A stretch of DNA of 64,000 bases from contig JABCZF010000010.1 of assembly GCA_013289825.1 (NCBI GenBank), positions 62,001 to 126,000 on the forward strand. Reading direction: 5' to 3'. Of the stretch, positions 1 to 9,900 are shown piece by piece (positions within the stretch are counted from its first letter, which is position 1; every line of letters begins with the position of its first letter). Position numbers and translations under genes: made by a program. Under the pieces are notes generated by a model. It saw only the letters and a list, made by a program, of their open reading frames with translations. It was not told the DNA's origin and searched no databases. Source of the stretch: Acidobacteriota bacterium. Its GTDB lineage: Bacteria > Acidobacteriota > Terriglobia > Acidiferrales > UBA7541.

Positions 1-778
1 CGGAAAGTTTCCGCCGTGAGCGCAGAGTCGGTTCACCTTTTACGTGGGGAAGGATTGCTTCGAGCAGCAAAGTTGTATCGCGGACCGTGCGAGCCAGTGG
101 GCCGACGCAATCAAGGCGCGGAGAAAGAGGAATCACACCTTCCACGCTTACGCGGCCAAGAGTTGGCTTTAGGCCAACGACGCCGCAAAGACAAGAAGGA
201 ATGCGGATGGAGCCGCCGGTGTCGGTACCGATGCTTCCATAGCACAGGCCAGCGGCGACGGCCGCCGCTGAGCCACCGCTGGAGCCGCCGGAAATGCGCG
301 AGAGATCCCACGGATTGTGAACGGGGCCGTAGTGCGGGTTGTTGCTGGTGACGCCGTAGGCGAACTCGTGCATGTTGGTCTTGCCGAGAATAACTGCCCC
401 AGCTTCTTTGAGCCGAGCGAGGACGGCGGCATCGTGTTGCGGAACGAAGTTGGCAAGAATCCTCGAGCCAGCGGTGGTTCGAATGGCTTCCGTCGAGATG
501 TTGTCCTTCAGAGAGATAGGAATGCCGTGAAGAGGGCCGCGATCGCGATAGGTTTGGCCGCTCGGCGGAGCAAACAGTTCGGCTTCGGCCTTTTTTGCCT
601 GGGCGAGGGCTAGTTCGGCCGTCACGGTGATGTAAGAGTTCAGCTGGGGATCGAGTTGCGCGATGCGGGAGAGCAAGAGCTGGGTGAGCTCGACCGGCGA
701 AAGTTTGCGTTTGCGGAAGAGCCGGGCGACTTCTTCGATGGAGGCAAAGGCTAGGTCGGTGTCAGTGGTGGGGGGCAC
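1..778 (-). CDS. Amidase signature family protein (partial, runs off the left edge)
   Basis: The minus strand is open without interruption from a GTG at 778 to the window edge, about 259 residues. It contains the amidase-signature catalytic elements in order: a Lys in PISLKDN, the GGSSGGSAAAVAAG loop with the cis-Ser, and the nucleophile Ser in DTGGSIR. These enzymes hydrolyse or transfer amides with a Ser-cisSer-Lys triad. The stretch GKTNMHEFAYGVTSN is closer to stand-alone amidases than to GatA of the glutamyl-tRNA amidotransferase, where a MDEF-type motif is usual, but GatA cannot be excluded without the C-terminus. A second in-frame GTG lies at 811, and neither start has a convincing ribosome site. 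It lies just downstream of lptD on the same strand. Confidence 0.85.
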   Translation of the reverse strand, partial: MPPTTDTDLAFASIEEVARLFRKRKLSPVELTQLLLSRIAQLDPQLNSYITVTAELALAQAKKAEAELFAPPSGQTYRDRGPLHGIPISLKDNISTEAIRTTAGSRILANFVPQHDAAVLARLKEAGAVILGKTNMHEFAYGVTSNNPHYGPVHNPWDLSRISGGSSGGSAAAVAAGLCYGSIGTDTGGSIRIPSCLCGVVGLKPTLGRVSVEGVIPLSPRLDCVGPLARTVRDTTLLLEAILPHVKGEPTLRSRRKLS

Positions 779-849
779 GATACGAGTAAGAGCGAGAAAA
801 GAATTTAGCACAGAGGGCCCGGAGAACACAGAGGGTACGGAGAAGAGGA

Positions 850-3210
850 CTAAAAGATTTTGTCCTGGCGGCGGAGATTGCCGAAGGAGCCGATGTTGGC
901 AATGATGAAGGTGGCGGAGAAACGATTTTCTGTGCGGACCTGGCCGAGGTTAATGCGGCGGTACTCGAGCGCGAGGCCGCAGCAGCCTCCGTTGTAGCTG
1001 ACTTGCACGAGCTGGCTCTGCAGGGTCTGGTTGGTGAAATCGTAGCTTACGCCGGTGGTGAAGTTGAATCCTTTGCGCGTCAGGTTGCCATAGCCGAGGA
1101 GCGCGCGGACTTGATTGGAGGGCGGCTGCTCGGGATTGTCGGTCAGGCGGAAATAGGCGACGGTGGAGAAAAACTCACGGTACGGCTTTATTTTCAGAAG
1201 CGTGCCAACGGTGACCAGGCGCTGGACTTGAGGATCGTATTGAAGGATTTGCTCGAGGTCGTAGAGGCCGCCAGGCGTGATTTTGAAATCGCTGACGATG
1301 GGAGACCAGTTGCGCGGACCGAAGGCGAAGGCGAAGGGGGAGATGGAGTTGAATGCCTCGAAGACGTTGCGCTGGCCGTTCACGATAGCGCCGCCGAACG
1401 TGGGATCGAAATAGTGTTTCTGAAAAATGCTCCAGGAGAGGAGCTCTTGCGGCTGGTCGTCGCCGGTTTTGGCGAAGAGCCGCTGAGTAACGCCGTATTG
1501 GACTTCGTCGGTGTCGGTGAGAGTGGCGTCGGAATCGAAGCGGATGAAGTCAGCGAAATTGTTTACGCCGGTGACATAGCGGTACGTGATCGTAGGCTCG
1601 ATGGTGTGCTTGTACCTTTTGTGCGGCTTGTCTTTCCTGAGAGGGGCGCGGTCGAAAAAGCGCTCGAGAGTGGGCGGACGGAGTTCGACGGTAAGTTCGC
1701 CGGTGTTGCGGTTGATCGATTGGCCGCTCAGCTGGCCTGCCGAATTGTAGGAATCGCCGTAGTAGGTGGTGCGCAACGCGGCGGAAGTGGTGATGCCGAG
1801 CCAGGCGCCGAAGTTCAACGGAATGGTGACTTTGGGAGCGAATTCGGCGCGCGACACGAACGCAGGAGTATTCAGAGGAGTGTCATCCTGGCGATGCAGG
1901 GCGCCGGCAGAGGCATCGAAAGAAAAGTAGAACGGGAGATGGTGCCAAGGGGCCTGTTCGACGGAGGCGAAGCGGACCTCGGGAGCGTCGCGTAGCGAAA
2001 CGCTGACGGCCGGGGTGGTTAGGCCGGTGGTGGCAGATGTGATCGGGATGCTGAGGAAGGTTTTGTCGGCCAGGTCTGCGACGTTCAGGCTGAAACCGCG
2101 GAAATTGTTGGTGAGGAAAGTGGCGCTGCGGACTTCGGAAGTGATGGCATCGCCGAAAGTATCGGCGAAGGCGAGACGGAAAGTGAGCGAAGTAAGTTCA
2201 TTGATGTCGGCGACAAAACGCCAACCCTCCAGAAGCAGCGACTGAACTTCCAGTTGCTGTTGGTGGCCGCCCTGTTTTTCAATGACCTTGGTGTCGTTTG
2301 GGCCGGGAAGGCTGAGGCCGCGATCGATCACGCCGAAATAGGTGTATTTGATGGAAGTGTTTTCGAAGGGCCGAGCGCGAAATTCGGCGCGTTCGGCGGA
2401 GCCGCGTTTCGTGAGCAGTTCGGCGCCCAGGGTGGCATCCAGCCAGGGTTTGGGGGCCAGGTAGATGGCATCTCCCAGAACAAAGCCTTTGCTGTTGCTC
2501 TGACTAATTACCGGCAGCAGGATTCCGGTCTGGCGGATTTTTTCGCCGGCGGGGGCGGTGGCGTACGGGAGCCAGACGAGAGGTACGCGGAAGAGGCGGA
2601 AGTTGGCGTTCACCAGAGCGACGCTCTTATCGAGGCGAATGCGGGCGTGCGGGGCATAGAACTGCCAGGTGGGATGCTCGGGATCGCAAATGGTGATCCA
2701 GCCGCGGCGGACGAGGTAAATGTCGCCGGGGAAGCGTTCGACTTCAGGAGCCTCGAAATAGAGAGGATTTTGAGAAATCAGAATTAAGGGATTGGCGCGC
2801 CGCTCGATTTTGACGGTGCCCCGAACGTTGGTGAAGGTCCCGTGGCCGGTGCTTACGTTGTAGCGGGCTTCATCGGCTTCGAGATGTTCATTGTTGTAAT
2901 CGAAGCGAACATGACCGCGAGCCAGGGATTCGGAGGTTTTTTCGTTGTATTCGATGTGGTCGGCCTGGAGGCGTTCGTCGCCGTAGTGGATGTCCACGTC
3001 ATCGTCAGCAATAAAGACGTCGCCGCGTTTTTGTTGCGTACGAGACCAGATTTCGACATCGCCGGCTTTGCCGGAGTGCAGGCGGATTTGTTGACCGTAG
3101 GAAACAGGCAGGGCCGGCCCGACGAAAGAGTAAAGAAGAGTCGCGAGTAACACCAGGAACCGGGGCGCGGACGTCGTCCGGGCATGGAAATGACCATTCA
3201 CGCGGAACAT
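850..3210 (-). CDS. lptD: LPS-assembly outer-membrane protein LptD
   Basis: The 786-residue protein starts with a basic stretch and a hydrophobic segment (RFLVLLATLLYSFVGPA), a good signal peptide. An OstA/LptA-like periplasmic domain follows (about residues 45-160, with DVDIHYGDERLQADHIEYN). The rest is the large LptD beta-barrel, including the family stretch ITICDPEHPTWQFYA and a C-terminal CCGLALEYRR motif, ending in Phe as outer-membrane barrels do. LptD with LptE inserts lipopolysaccharide into the outer leaflet, so the cell is Gram-negative. The frame stays open upstream to 3549, but that part is arginine-rich, has no signal peptide at its start and would overlap the divergent gene at 3454. 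The ATG at 3210 is therefore preferred. Confidence 0.93.
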   Translation of the reverse strand: MFRVNGHFHARTTSAPRFLVLLATLLYSFVGPALPVSYGQQIRLHSGKAGDVEIWSRTQQKRGDVFIADDDVDIHYGDERLQADHIEYNEKTSESLARGHVRFDYNNEHLEADEARYNVSTGHGTFTNVRGTVKIERRANPLILISQNPLYFEAPEVERFPGDIYLVRRGWITICDPEHPTWQFYAPHARIRLDKSVALVNANFRLFRVPLVWLPYATAPAGEKIRQTGILLPVISQSNSKGFVLGDAIYLAPKPWLDATLGAELLTKRGSAERAEFRARPFENTSIKYTYFGVIDRGLSLPGPNDTKVIEKQGGHQQQLEVQSLLLEGWRFVADINELTSLTFRLAFADTFGDAITSEVRSATFLTNNFRGFSLNVADLADKTFLSIPITSATTGLTTPAVSVSLRDAPEVRFASVEQAPWHHLPFYFSFDASAGALHRQDDTPLNTPAFVSRAEFAPKVTIPLNFGAWLGITTSAALRTTYYGDSYNSAGQLSGQSINRNTGELTVELRPPTLERFFDRAPLRKDKPHKRYKHTIEPTITYRYVTGVNNFADFIRFDSDATLTDTDEVQYGVTQRLFAKTGDDQPQELLSWSIFQKHYFDPTFGGAIVNGQRNVFEAFNSISPFAFAFGPRNWSPIVSDFKITPGGLYDLEQILQYDPQVQRLVTVGTLLKIKPYREFFSTVAYFRLTDNPEQPPSNQVRALLGYGNLTRKGFNFTTGVSYDFTNQTLQSQLVQVSYNGGCCGLALEYRRINLGQVRTENRFSATFIIANIGSFGNLRRQDKIF

Positions 3211-3453
3211 TTCTGCGATGAAAGCAGTTGCATAGCCTAGCACGCGGCTGCGGGGATGTGTAGCCGAGCCGGGAAGGACCGCTGGCCCCGCGCGCCGAGA
3301 CGCGACGGGGTGCGGGAGGCATCGGGGCGAAACGCGGAGTGCGTACGGCGCGTCTGTCTCTCGACGGGTTGGTTGGCCATTCCTGAAACAATTGATGCGC
3401 GCCGTGGCATGGAGGAGGTATGATGCCCGGCCTTCGACACTAGGGGGAAGAAA

Positions 3454-6400
3454 ATGGGTCATGCTTCGCTTGCTTTGAAGATGAGTTTGGCCGCGGTGGT
3501 GTTCTCGGTCGGACTGGCCATCATTGCGCCGGTTGGGACGAGGGGCCAATCGAATCCTACCGAGCAGCTGAAAAATTTGGAGTTTCGGGAGATCGGGCCT
3601 GCGGTGATGGGCGGGCGGATCGACGATTTCGGCGTGGTCGAGAGCAATCCGAACATTGTTTATGTCGGGACGGCTTCGGGCGGGGTGTGGAAGACGACGA
3701 ATAACGGGACGACGTGGGAGCCGGTGTTCGACAAAGAAGACGTGTCAACGATTGGGGACATCGCGATCGCTCCGTCTGATCCGGCGGTGGTGTGGGTCGG
3801 GACAGGAGAGCCCAACAACAGGCAGAGCTCTTCGTGGGGAGATGGGATCTATAAATCGCTGGACGCCGGCAAAACGTGGCAGAAGATGGGCCGGCTGGCA
3901 GCGACGCATCACATCGGGCGGATTGTGATTCATCCGAAGAATCCCGAGATCGTCTATGCGGCGGCGCTAGGGCATCTGTGGGGGCCGAATCCGGAGCGAG
4001 GGGTTTACAAGACGACGGATGGGGGGAAGACGTGGAATCAAGTGTTGAAAATTAATGACGACACGGGGGTGAGCGATATCGCTATGGACCCGGAGAGTCC
4101 AGACACGCTATATGCCGCGGCGTATGAGCGGCGGCGAACGCCGTTCGGATTCAACGGAGGCGGGCCTGACGGCGGGATTTACAAGACTACGGACGGCGGC
4201 ACCACTTGGAAGAAATTGACGAAGGGTCTGCCGTATGAAAACGGCGGTGATATTGGGCGAATCGGACTCGATATCTATCGCAAGGATTCGAACATCGTTT
4301 ACGCCATCGTGCAGCACGAAAAGGGTGGGACCTATCGAAGCGACGACAAGGGCGAGACCTGGAAGAAGACGGGCGATACCAACCCGCGTCCTTCTTATTA
4401 CAGCCAGATTCGCGTCGACCCCAACAATGATTTGCGGATTTGGGAGCTTGGCGCGCAGATGTTTTATTCCGAGGATGGGGGCAAGACGTTTTCTACGCAG
4501 CGGGTGAAGGGCATACACGGAGATTTTCACGCGATGTGGATCGATCCGGCGGATTCGAACCACGTCATCACCGGCTGTGACGGGGGAATTCACTGGAGTT
4601 ACGACAACGGGCGGACCTGGGACTTCATCAATACCATCGCGATTGGACAGTTTTATGAAGTGGGGTTGGACAACGAAAAGCCTTACAAAATTTGCGGCGG
4701 CTTGCAGGACAACGGGAGTTGGTGCGGGCCGAGCAGGTCTTTGACGCGAGACGGCATCATCAATGGGGACTGGACGTTGATGCCTGGCGGCGACGGTTTT
4801 TATGCGCGAATTGATTACGCCGAGCCGTGGATCGTTTATACGGAATCACAGGATGGCCATATTTCGCGGCGGGATGAGCACACCGGACAGCAGCGCGAGA
4901 TTATGCCGGAGGCTAAGGCCGGCGAACCGCATTACCGTTTTCAGTGGAACTCGCCCGTCGAGGTTTCGGCGCATGATCACCATACGATTTATTACGGCGG
5001 AAATTATTTGTTCAAGTCGACGGACCGTGGAGATTCCTGGACGCGGCTGGGCGGGGATCTGACGACCGGGGTGGACCGCAACAAGCTGCAGATCTTCGGC
5101 AAGACGCCGGACAAGAATACCTTGTCGCGCCACGACGGCGTTGAGGAGTATCCGACCATCACGACTCTGAGCGAATCGCCGCTGACGCCGAACGTGTTGT
5201 GGGTGGGAACCGACGACGGGAACGTCGAAGTGTCGCGGGACGGTGGAAAAACTTGGAAGAACGTAGCGTCGCGCGCGCCGGGAGTTCCCAAGGGGACTTA
5301 TGTTACGCGTGTGGTGGCCTCCAAGTATGCGGAGGGCGCGGCGTTCGTGACCTTCGACGGCCACCGAACGGACGATTACAACGTGTACCTGTTCGAGACT
5401 TCGGATTATGGGGAGACGTGGAAAGCGATCCGCAACGGAATCCCGGATTCGGCTGGCACCGTGCATGTCGTCCGCGAGCATCCCAGGAGCGCTAATTTGC
5501 TTTTTGCGGGAACGGAGTTTGGGTTGTGGGTGTCGTGGGATCACGGCACGAATTGGACGGCGCTGAAGAATAATTTTCCGACCGTGCCGGTGGACGACAT
5601 CGAAATTCAGGCGCAGCAGAACGATTTGGTGCTGGCGACGCACGGCCGGTCCATCTGGATTTTCGACGACATGACGCCGATCGAGAAGTTCGATGCCAGC
5701 GTGGCGAATTCGGATTTGACGTTTTTCGGCCCGCGGCCTGCGACGTTGTGGGATTTGCGCGAACGGCGGTGGAGTGCGGGGCAGAAGATGTTCACGGGAA
5801 AGAATCCGCCGTACGGCGCGATTTTGAACTACTACCTCAAAGCGGCCCTCCCGCCGGAAGCGTCGAAGACGGGCCAGGACGAAAAAGCGAAGGAAGAAAA
5901 AAACAAGGAAGAAAAAAGCAAAGCCCAGGAACAGAAAGAAACTACCGTCGTAGACGAGAAAGCCCAAGCGCAGGAAAGGAAGGAAGTCCCTCGAGCTGCC
6001 GCGGCCCTACCTGGAAAAGCAAGCAACGAGGAAGCTGCGAATAAAGAGGGCAAGGCCAAGATCAGCGTCTACGACAAGGACGGGAAGCTGGTGAGGGAAC
6101 TCGACGGACCCGGGAAGGCTGGGGTAAACCGGACGAATTGGGATCTGCGGTGGAACTCGCCCGCCGTGCCCACACCAGAACAACTAGAGGCGGCGGCAGC
6201 GGGGTTTGATTTTGGGCCGCGCGGACCTCTGGTTGAGCCCGGCAAGTACACCATCAAAATCAAGGCGGGCAGCAAAGAAGGGACGCAAGAGGTCGTTGTG
6301 GAAGACGATCCGCGGCTGGAGATTTCACCTGCCGACCGTTCGGCGCGGCGGGAAGCCATCGAACAGCTTTACGCAATGGCCAAGACCTTGGACAAAGACC

Positions 6401-6870
6401 GCAAAGCGATCGAGGGCATCAAGGAAGGGCTGAAGGCTGCTCGAGAACAATGGAAGAAGGATGCCGACAAGCCGGATGCTCCAAAGATTCCCGAAGAAAT
6501 AAAAAAGGCAGCAGATGAGTTGCAGAAAAAGGTGGATGCGGTCGCGGAGAAGTATGCGCGGGAACGCGAAGGTCTGGGAAATGCTGGGCCGCCGTTTGAA
6601 TGGAAACCCGTGCCCTTGCCGCAGCAGGTGCAAGGCTTGTTGAGAGACCTGGACGGGTTCTGGGCGGCGCCGGGAGGGCAACAAAAGGACAAGCTGGCGG
6701 AATTGCCACCGCTCGCGAACGATGCGTCGGCACAGGTGAAGAAAATTGTCGACGAGGATCTGCCAGCGCTAAATAAGAAGATGAATGAAGCGGGGATACC
6801 GCATATCGTGCCTGCGCTGCCGCAACAGAGGCCTGGCCGGGGCGGAGATTCGGTTGATGACGAATCTTAG
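3454..6870 (+). CDS. Secreted Asp-box (BNR/VPS10-like) beta-propeller protein
   Basis: The 1138-residue protein begins with a signal peptide (about residues 1-31, hydrophobic LAAVVFSVGLAIIAP). It carries about eleven Asp-box hairpins of the form S/T-x-D-x-G-x-T/S-W, such as KTTDGGKTWNQV and VSRDGGKTWKNV, which build a sortilin-type propeller. A Lys/Glu-rich linker (about residues 805-870) leads to a C-terminal part with coiled-coil character. Such proteins are abundant in acidobacteria and usually annotated as glycosyl hydrolase or photosystem II stability-like, but no catalytic residues can be assigned. A GGGGGAAG ribosome site sits just before the ATG. The next gene begins 44 bases downstream on the same strand. 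A paralogue lies at 48575-51778. Confidence 0.9.
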   Translation: MGHASLALKMSLAAVVFSVGLAIIAPVGTRGQSNPTEQLKNLEFREIGPAVMGGRIDDFGVVESNPNIVYVGTASGGVWKTTNNGTTWEPVFDKEDVSTIGDIAIAPSDPAVVWVGTGEPNNRQSSSWGDGIYKSLDAGKTWQKMGRLAATHHIGRIVIHPKNPEIVYAAALGHLWGPNPERGVYKTTDGGKTWNQVLKINDDTGVSDIAMDPESPDTLYAAAYERRRTPFGFNGGGPDGGIYKTTDGGTTWKKLTKGLPYENGGDIGRIGLDIYRKDSNIVYAIVQHEKGGTYRSDDKGETWKKTGDTNPRPSYYSQIRVDPNNDLRIWELGAQMFYSEDGGKTFSTQRVKGIHGDFHAMWIDPADSNHVITGCDGGIHWSYDNGRTWDFINTIAIGQFYEVGLDNEKPYKICGGLQDNGSWCGPSRSLTRDGIINGDWTLMPGGDGFYARIDYAEPWIVYTESQDGHISRRDEHTGQQREIMPEAKAGEPHYRFQWNSPVEVSAHDHHTIYYGGNYLFKSTDRGDSWTRLGGDLTTGVDRNKLQIFGKTPDKNTLSRHDGVEEYPTITTLSESPLTPNVLWVGTDDGNVEVSRDGGKTWKNVASRAPGVPKGTYVTRVVASKYAEGAAFVTFDGHRTDDYNVYLFETSDYGETWKAIRNGIPDSAGTVHVVREHPRSANLLFAGTEFGLWVSWDHGTNWTALKNNFPTVPVDDIEIQAQQNDLVLATHGRSIWIFDDMTPIEKFDASVANSDLTFFGPRPATLWDLRERRWSAGQKMFTGKNPPYGAILNYYLKAALPPEASKTGQDEKAKEEKNKEEKSKAQEQKETTVVDEKAQAQERKEVPRAAAALPGKASNEEAANKEGKAKISVYDKDGKLVRELDGPGKAGVNRTNWDLRWNSPAVPTPEQLEAAAAGFDFGPRGPLVEPGKYTIKIKAGSKEGTQEVVVEDDPRLEISPADRSARREAIEQLYAMAKTLDKDRKAIEGIKEGLKAAREQWKKDADKPDAPKIPEEIKKAADELQKKVDAVAEKYAREREGLGNAGPPFEWKPVPLPQQVQGLLRDLDGFWAAPGGQQKDKLAELPPLANDASAQVKKIVDEDLPALNKKMNEAGIPHIVPALPQQRPGRGGDSVDDES

Positions 6871-6914
6871 CCTGAAACAAATCAACTGATTTAGAGAAAG
6901 ACGGAGGATAGAGC

Positions 6915-9900
6915 ATGAACGCGAAGCAGCTCAGCGTGCGCGGTCTGGCGGCGTGGTTTGTGATGTTGACCATAATTCTCGGCGGATCCGGCGGGCCTGT
7001 TCAGGCGAAACCGCCGGACGCGGCAGCTCAGGATAGTCAAAACAAGAAAGACGAGAAAAAAGACGAGAAACGGGACGAGAAGAAAGGATTGCCGCTGAAG
7101 TCTGCGCGAAAAATTGAATTCACGACGGATGAAGGGACTTGGCTCTCGCTGGATGTTTCACCGGACGGCAAAACCGTCGTCTTCGAATTGCTCGGTGATA
7201 TTTACACGCTGCCGATCGAAGGCGGAGTTGCAAAACTCGTCGACGGTGGGATGGCCTTTGACAGCCAACCCAAGTTTTCGCCCGATGGAAAATGGATCGC
7301 GTTTATTTCCGACCGCGAAGGCAGCGAGAACGTCTGGATCATGCATTCGGACGGCAGCGGCGTGAAACAGGTTTCGAAAGATCCTAACAACGAGTTCGCC
7401 TCGCCCTGCTGGTCGCCGGATGGGCACTACATCTTTGTGTCCAAGGCCGGATTCGGCATTAATACGTTTGAAATATGGATGTACCACGTGAATGGCGGTT
7501 CCGGCGTGCAGATCACCAAGGCCAAGCCTACCCCAACGACGCCGCGGCGGGAGCGCGGAAATGCTGTCGGGGCGGTGGCCTCTCCGGACGGCAAGTATCT
7601 TTACTACGCCAAGCGCCAAGGCGGCTTCGAGTACAACGCGCAGTTCCCTTTGTGGCAGATTGCGCGACGGGACCGCAAGACCGGCGATGAAGACATTTTG
7701 TTGGAGCAGGCGGAGAGCAGTTTCCGTCCGGTACTTTCGCCGGATGGCACGCTTCTGCTCTATGTGACGCGGTACGAAACAGAGACCGGACTGCGTCTTC
7801 GCAATCTGGAAACCGGTGAAGATCGCTGGCTGAGATATCCCATCACCCGCGATGATCAGGAGTCCCGCTATACGCGAGATCTTTTTCCAGGCTACGCATT
7901 TCTCCCGGATGGCAAGGAAATCGTCTACAACCAGGACGGAAAGATTCGCCGGCTAAACATCGCGACAGGAGCGGAAAGCGTGATTCCGTTCACAGCGCAA
8001 GTGTCGCAGGAACTTGGACCGAAGCTGGATTTTCCGCAAAAGGTAGAGCAAGGCCCGGTCAAAGTGCGTTTGATTCAGGGTCCGGTGGAATCGCCCGATG
8101 GCACGAAGATGATCTTTTCCGCGATGACCCACCTTTACATCATGGACATTCCGGGCGGCAAGCCAAAACGCCTAACCAGCGGGAACGCGCGCGAGTTCCA
8201 GCCCGCGTGGTCGCCGGACGGAACATCGGTCGCCTACGTGACGTGGTCGAGCGCAGGCGGACAGCTCTGGAAAGTTTCTTCAGCGGGTGGAACGCCCGAA
8301 CAGTTATCCAAGTCGGATGCGCTGTACAGCAATCCAGTTTGGTCGCCGGACGGAACCCGGATTGTGGCGCTGCGCGGAAACGCTTATGACCGCGATAGAC
8401 TCCAGTTCGACAGCGGTCAGACGCACAATGCGGATCTCATCTGGATTTCCGCCAAAGGCGGCGATGCGAATTTGATTTTGCCCGCGCGCGGTGCGGGCTC
8501 GCCGCACTTCACGCACGATAAAGACAGGATTTACATTTATACACCTCAGGGGCTTGTTTCGCTCCGCTTTGACGGCACGGATCGCCGCACGCATATCCAG
8601 GTGAAGGGGACCGGCGGCTATTTCGCCGAGGAGCCCATCCCCGCGAACGACGTGCAGGCAAGTCCGGACGGGCAGTGGGTGCTGGCGCAGGTAATGAATC
8701 AACTCTATGTGACGGCCATGCCCGTAGTCGGTGGTGAAGCTCCTACGGTGAACGTGTCCTCGCCGTCCGTGCCGGTCAAACGGCTGACCGATATTGGCGC
8801 CGATTATTTCAATTGGGCGGATGACGGGAAAACCATTACGTGGGCTGTCGGCGCGAGCCTGTTCCGCGAGCCGCTCGGCGCCATTTCTTTCGAGCCCCCC
8901 AAGGAAGACGAACAAAAGGAAGGCGACAAGAAAGAAGCCGGGGCGCAAACAGCGGATGTCAGCAAGGACGAAAAGAAGGACGAGAAAAAAGAACCGAAGA
9001 AGCTCAAGGAAGAGGACAAGAACGTAGAGGAGATCGCCGTCGACCTTGAAGTTCCGCGGAAAACCCCGAAGGGCACGATGGTGCTGCGAGGCGCGACTGT
9101 CGTGACGATGAAAGGCGAGGAAGTCCTCAAGAACGCGGATATTGTGGTCGAGAACAATCGCATCAAGGGTGTCGGTGCGAGGGGCACTGTGCCCGCGGGC
9201 GCCAAAGTGTTCGATGTCGCCGGGAAAACGATTGTGCCCGGATTTATCGACACGCACGCGCACTGGTTCGAAATCCGCCGCGGCATTCTGGACACCGAGA
9301 ACTCTGCCTTTTTGGCGAACCTGGCTTACGGCGTGACTGCCGGACTCGACGTGCAGACCAGCACGAACGACATGTTTGCCTACCAAGACCTGGTGGACAG
9401 CGGGGACATCATCGGGCTGCGGGCGTTTTCGACAGGGCCTGGTGTTTTTTCCGATAACGATTTCAAATCGGAAGAGGAAGTAAAAGGGGTGCTGACGAAA
9501 TACAGAAAATATTACGGTACGCACAACATCAAGAGCTACATCGTGGGCAACCGCAAGCAGCGGCAGTTCATGGTCGAGGCGTCGAAAGAATTGGAGATGA
9601 TGCCGACAACCGAGGGCGGATTGGACTTGAAGCTTAACCTGACTCACGTCATCGACGGCTTCCACGGCAACGAACACACGCTGCCTATCACGCCGCTCTA
9701 CAAGGATGTGCTGCAGATGTTCGCGCAGTCTGGAATCGCGGAGACGCCTACGCTGATCGTGAACTACGGTGGACCGTTTGGCCAGGAATACTGGTTTGAG
9801 AATACGGAAGTGCACGACAACGCGAAGCTGAATCGGTTCACGCCGCACAACCTCCTCGACGAAAAGACCAATCGGAGACCGGATTGGTTCCGGAAAGACG

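Noticed and set aside
3413..3443. Perfect AGGAGGT followed directly by a seven-codon frame ahead of the Asp-box gene
   Set aside because: The spacing between ribosome site and ATG is too short for efficient initiation. TATGAT here could instead be a -10 box, but no -35 at proper distance is seen (TTGATG is about 21 bases away).
3211..3549. N-terminal extension of the LptD frame
   Set aside because: It is Arg-rich, places the signal peptide internally and overlaps the start of the divergent gene.
4846..5967. 373-codon minus-strand frame opposite the first Asp-box gene
   Set aside because: Arg-rich composition without motifs, fully covered by a recognised protein on the other strand.
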